Program-made: the position numbers and the translations under genes | In this document: piece after piece, positions 61,317-64,000 of the stretch | Numbering within the stretch: position 1 is the stretch's first letter | Layout of the letters: every line of letters starts with the position of its first letter | From: CAYNWK01 sp964400875 | Lineage (GTDB): Bacteria > Chloroflexota > Anaerolineae > Anaerolineales > UBA4823 | Direction of reading: 5' to 3' | DNA: 64,000 bases | Assembly (NCBI GenBank): GCA_964400875.1 | Contig: CAYNWK010000001.1 | Location: 62,001 to 126,000, forward strand | Notes under the pieces: model-generated | Databases searched by the model: none | Told to the model about the DNA's origin: nothing | What the model saw: only the letters and a program-made list of their open reading frames with translations

Positions 61317-63359
61317 TCAGTGAATGCTGAAGCGATAAGCAGCCTTTTGGCGGGTGAAACGGGTCGTACCGGATACCACCAACACTGCCTCATCGACTTC
61401 CGCGCCAAGGCTTAAGGGAATTTCCACCCGGTTATCCCCTCCCAAATCCAGGTACTGCACGTTGATCTGATCGCCTTTGGTGATCAACGCCAGACGGTAT
61501 GTTTGCGGAAGCACGTTCTCGAGGCGCACCCAACCCTCCGCCTGCCAGCTCTCGTCATCCTGCTCGAAATCAGCGCTATAGCCGATCTCCGGGATGCTCA
61601 GATCATCAAGCAACAGTCCTTCCCCATGAACGGCAGCATCGGTGACGTATTCGAAGCGCAACTGGATCCTCTGACCGGCAAACTGGGAGAGATCGACCTG
61701 CTCTTGAATCCAGCCCTGGCTGTTACCAGTGTACGCCCACCCATAGCTGTTCCCCGAAGGGTCGTTGGCGGTTCCGGACGGTGTCGTCAGAATCTGCCAA
61801 TTTTTCCCGTCAGTGGAGGCCAGCAGGTAGAGGTAGTCGTAATCTTCTTCGAGATCGTACTCTGTCCAATAAGTCAGGGTCAAAGGTTCGGCGGAATTAG
61901 AAAAATCGAAACGGCGCGTTAGGGTCATATCCGATTCATCGCTTTTGTTAGACCAGAAGGCGAAATCACCTGAATGGGGAGCTTCGGAGATTACTTTAAC
62001 CTGGGTGGAGCCCTCGAAAGTCAACGTGAAATCTCCCCGGCAAGAGATGCGGATGTAGTCAACGCCATACTGGTGCACATCTCGCGTAGTTTGTTCTAAC
62101 GGACAAGACTGGATCGTTTCGGTTTCCTCAGGTTGTGGAGCATCCGGATAATTATGATAGGTAAACCTTCCGTCGCCCACCGAGCCGTCTTGCAAGTAGC
62201 TGGCGATGACCCAATCCGCAAACAAATCGTCGGCGCTGAGCGCAACACCGTCTTCCGGACCCAAAATCTGCAGCTCGGATAACACGCTATCCACGCTGGT
62301 TATCCCGTTGTCCTGATTTCCCACCAGCGCTTTGGTGGCCTCATCGCCGAAACGATCCAGAAAATACGCCAGGAACAAAAAAGATGCCCCATAATGGGGA
62401 GATGTAGCGTTGGGATCGTTTGGCCAATCGTTCAACTGCAGGTCCGGGTTTCGAGTATACAGCCAGTCAAATCCGCCCACCTCATAACCGTTGAGAAACG
62501 CGGCGAGTTCCGAGAAGCCCTCATTCAACCAGGATGATTCGTTGCGGTCACGATTCCAATGAATCATGTGCTGGAACTCATGCGCCAACACCCCATAGGT
62601 GAAATCATCTTGCAAGTCGAGATTATCTGCATTCAAAAAAAACATTTCGTGGGCGTTCGAATACTCGTGCGCCAGGGGGGAATATTCATCTGCCGAGGAG
62701 AAATAGCCCGCCACATTGAAACCCAGGTTCTGGGCGAAAAGGATATGCAAATGCAGGTCGCCGTCCACGCCCGGGGTCCATTCGCTGCCGAAGAATTCCC
62801 GGTTCGTCGGGTAGATCTCATTCTCGAAGGTATCGGCAAGTGCGGTAAGATCTTCGCGGTCAAACCGAACCCCGTCGGCCACCCAGAAATAGAGATGATC
62901 GGTGACGTATTCCAGCTGCGCTTCGACTTGGAAATTCTCGTCCGTTCCCACATCGGTTGCCCAAAAATTTTTCCTGTCGCCGGGCTGGTAGGGGCGTTCA
63001 GGAGGGTCAACCGTGAGCGGCACAAACGTCTTCCCTCCCAGTCGGGTTGCGAGTTCGGGCAGGTCGTTAATCGGGATGATCGTCTCTTCCAGGGTCTTCA
63101 GCGTTCGGTCGGAAACCGGGACGATGATTTCCTGGGCCGGCGAACCCGGGGTGTTTATCGGCGTCGGCCGCACGATCTGTGGCGTGCTCGTCGGTTCCTT
63201 CAATGAAAAAACCGAAGGACTTTTAAGGAGTGGCCCGGACTGCGGGGAGAGTATCAGCCAACTTACTGCGCCGAAAATCAGCATACATAAGCAGCAGAGT
63301 ATAACGACAAACACGATGGTGATGATGAGAGGAAGTATCCAGGTTCGATTCGTTTGCAT
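61317..63359 (-). CDS. Exported zinc metalloprotease with M6 (immune inhibitor A)-like C-terminus
   Basis: A 680-residue protein. An N-terminal signal-anchor helix (about 9-36: PLIITIVFVVILCCLCMLIF) is followed by a Thr/Pro-rich stalk. The catalytic domain has HEFQHMIH (about 260) with the third ligand in WLNEGFSELAAF, a gluzincin arrangement close to the M30/M6-type proteases. The C-terminal half contains WSNKSDESDMTLTRRFDFS and a VATDAAVHGEGLLLDDLSI-like segment (VTDAAVHGEGLLLDDLSI), which match the C-terminal beta-sandwich domains of immune inhibitor A proteins. It is probably secreted or membrane-attached and degrades proteins outside the cell. TATAAT at 63399-63404 (minus) is its likely -10. 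Confidence 0.88.
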   Translation of the reverse strand: MQTNRTWILPLIITIVFVVILCCLCMLIFGAVSWLILSPQSGPLLKSPSVFSLKEPTSTPQIVRPTPINTPGSPAQEIIVPVSDRTLKTLEETIIPINDLPELATRLGGKTFVPLTVDPPERPYQPGDRKNFWATDVGTDENFQVEAQLEYVTDHLYFWVADGVRFDREDLTALADTFENEIYPTNREFFGSEWTPGVDGDLHLHILFAQNLGFNVAGYFSSADEYSPLAHEYSNAHEMFFLNADNLDLQDDFTYGVLAHEFQHMIHWNRDRNESSWLNEGFSELAAFLNGYEVGGFDWLYTRNPDLQLNDWPNDPNATSPHYGASFLFLAYFLDRFGDEATKALVGNQDNGITSVDSVLSELQILGPEDGVALSADDLFADWVIASYLQDGSVGDGRFTYHNYPDAPQPEETETIQSCPLEQTTRDVHQYGVDYIRISCRGDFTLTFEGSTQVKVISEAPHSGDFAFWSNKSDESDMTLTRRFDFSNSAEPLTLTYWTEYDLEEDYDYLYLLASTDGKNWQILTTPSGTANDPSGNSYGWAYTGNSQGWIQEQVDLSQFAGQRIQLRFEYVTDAAVHGEGLLLDDLSIPEIGYSADFEQDDESWQAEGWVRLENVLPQTYRLALITKGDQINVQYLDLGGDNRVEIPLSLGAEVDEAVLVVSGTTRFTRQKAAYRFSIH

Positions 63360-63398
63360 TGAGATCCGTTTCAGGCAATGTAATTTTTCAGAAGGGCC

Positions 63399-63404
63399 AT
63401 TATA
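63399..63404 (-). promoter_or_regulatory. -10 box of the M6-like protease gene
   Basis: TATAAT on the minus strand, about 40 nt upstream of the start. No convincing -35. Confidence 0.45.
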
Positions 63405-63509
63405 CTTTTATAAGATGAGCGGGGCGTTAAGAAACACCAGCCGACGTAAGCCTCCCTGGAGAAACCGAACGGGTGGGGTCTTTGGAAAGCTGTCTCCTAA
63501 AGACCGGGA

Positions 63510-63518
63510 TGGTATAAT
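63510..63518 (+). promoter_or_regulatory. Extended -10 promoter for the 63607 gene
   Basis: TGGTATAAT, the same extended -10 as at prfA and panB. The leader would be about 80 nt. Confidence 0.55.
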
Positions 63519-63606
63519 TCGCGGCTGCTAACGCCACTGCGACCACGGGCAATTTTATTGCCCGCTCATCAAAAGTAGCACCGCGTCGCCGGCCAAACCA
63601 GCAACT

Positions 63607-64000
63607 ATGAATCAGCGCACCCGCGAACCGGATCAATTGCTCAGACGCGCCGTCCTGCAAATCTATTTCCTCCTTGGATTGCTGCAGGGCGTCTTCGTTT
63701 TAACTTCCCTGATGCGCATCCCTGCCGAACCAGGTGGGGCAGTGTTATTCGGATACTCGCTTGCGCGCCTGGCGATCCTGGGCGGCGTTCTGCTGGTCAC
63801 GCTTATTTTTCTGTGGTTCGAGATTAAGCCCTGGCTTCGCAGGAGCTGGCTGGAGGAACGCACTGCCCGCCTAGCCAATCTCCTTTCGGTTAAGAGAGTA
63901 TGGGGGATAACGACGATCGCGCTCGCCGGGGTCTTCTTAGGGTCCACGTATTTCAGCATGCTTACCTACGAGATCGCCGAACCCTACACGCTGGCCTATT
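63607..64000 (+). CDS. Multi-helix membrane protein (cut by window edge)
   Basis: From the ATG at 63607, 131 codons are readable before the window ends. Three hydrophobic segments are seen at about 16-32 (IYFLLGLLQGVFVLTSL), 45-67 (YSLARLAILGGVLLVTLIFLWF) and 98-113 (TTIALAGVFLGSTYFSML). The segments are consistent with a larger polytopic protein; no family can be named from this part. Confidence 0.65.
   Translation, partial: MNQRTREPDQLLRRAVLQIYFLLGLLQGVFVLTSLMRIPAEPGGAVLFGYSLARLAILGGVLLVTLIFLWFEIKPWLRRSWLEERTARLANLLSVKRVWGITTIALAGVFLGSTYFSMLTYEIAEPYTLAY

Noticed and set aside
1..64000. tRNA or rRNA genes, CRISPR arrays, insertion sequences, prophage or integrase genes
   Set aside because: No clover-leaf with a GTTCRA loop, no regularly spaced repeats, and no transposase- or integrase-like protein was seen by eye. 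A covariance search could still find a small RNA.

Overview
The window reads as a piece of a bacterial chromosome from a monoderm-like, GC-rich lineage, most plausibly the Chloroflexota (Anaerolineae-type). The reasons are indirect: many secreted proteins have proline/threonine-rich linkers and no outer-membrane genes are seen; there are a sortase, an M6-like metalloprotease, a fused LutB-LutC, a fused CydDC, type III pantothenate kinase, and a stand-alone dnaK. No phage, insertion sequence, CRISPR, rRNA or tRNA is visible. Most of the window is housekeeping and envelope genes, so the novelty is in regulation, gene fusions and small proteins rather than in one spectacular island. A run of 100 N (29959-30058) breaks one gene.

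Layout. 1-3.4 kb: a DUF3054 / ECF sigma / anti-sigma operon and three membrane or secreted proteins. 3.4-10.3 kb: a large TPR protein, DNA polymerase I and a secreted lytic transglycosylase. 10.4-18.8 kb: a 59-aa protein, a LysM-M23 peptidase overlapping rho, then prfA-prmC and coaBC followed by a GNAT-DUF952 fusion and an FMN-type oxidoreductase. 18.8-25.1 kb: lactate-utilisation genes (lutA, lutB-lutC) divergent from alpha-glucan phosphorylase and two UPF0316 paralogues. 25.2-31.3 kb: cytochrome bd oxidase cydA-cydB-cydDC behind a perfect 20-bp palindrome. 31.3-34.7 kb: an MFS exporter with an ArsR-like regulator, and an M29 aminopeptidase. 34.8-43.9 kb: a surface-polysaccharide/envelope block (bi-domain oxidoreductase, heparinase II/III-like protein, GT4 glycosyltransferase, sortase, a 55-aa membrane protein, two AI-2E exporter-family proteins). 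44-48 kb: dnaA and dnaK, divergent around a 0.7-kb intergenic region. 48-54.5 kb: selA, a squalene/phytoene synthase-like protein, a geranylgeranyl-reductase-like flavoprotein, an M24 peptidase and tsaD, convergent with tsaC. 55.5-59.6 kb: a pantothenate/CoA operon (panB-panE-panC-coaX-methyltransferase) with a long structured leader. 59.9-64 kb: a sulfotransferase, a YtxH protein, an M6-like secreted protease and a truncated membrane protein at the window edge.

How the genes fit together. CoA synthesis is covered by panB, panE, panC, coaX and coaBC; panD, coaD and coaE are not in the window. The tRNA t6A pathway is represented by tsaC and tsaD. CydAB with CydDC gives a self-contained high-affinity oxidase and its assembly exporter, and LutABC could feed lactate electrons into respiration. 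Recurrent extended -10 promoters (TGNTATAAT) and several promoters placed only 6-13 nt before the start codon suggest leaderless or nearly leaderless transcripts. A palindrome resembling CCCCCATATATGGGGG occurs, apparently in pairs, in three intergenic regions.
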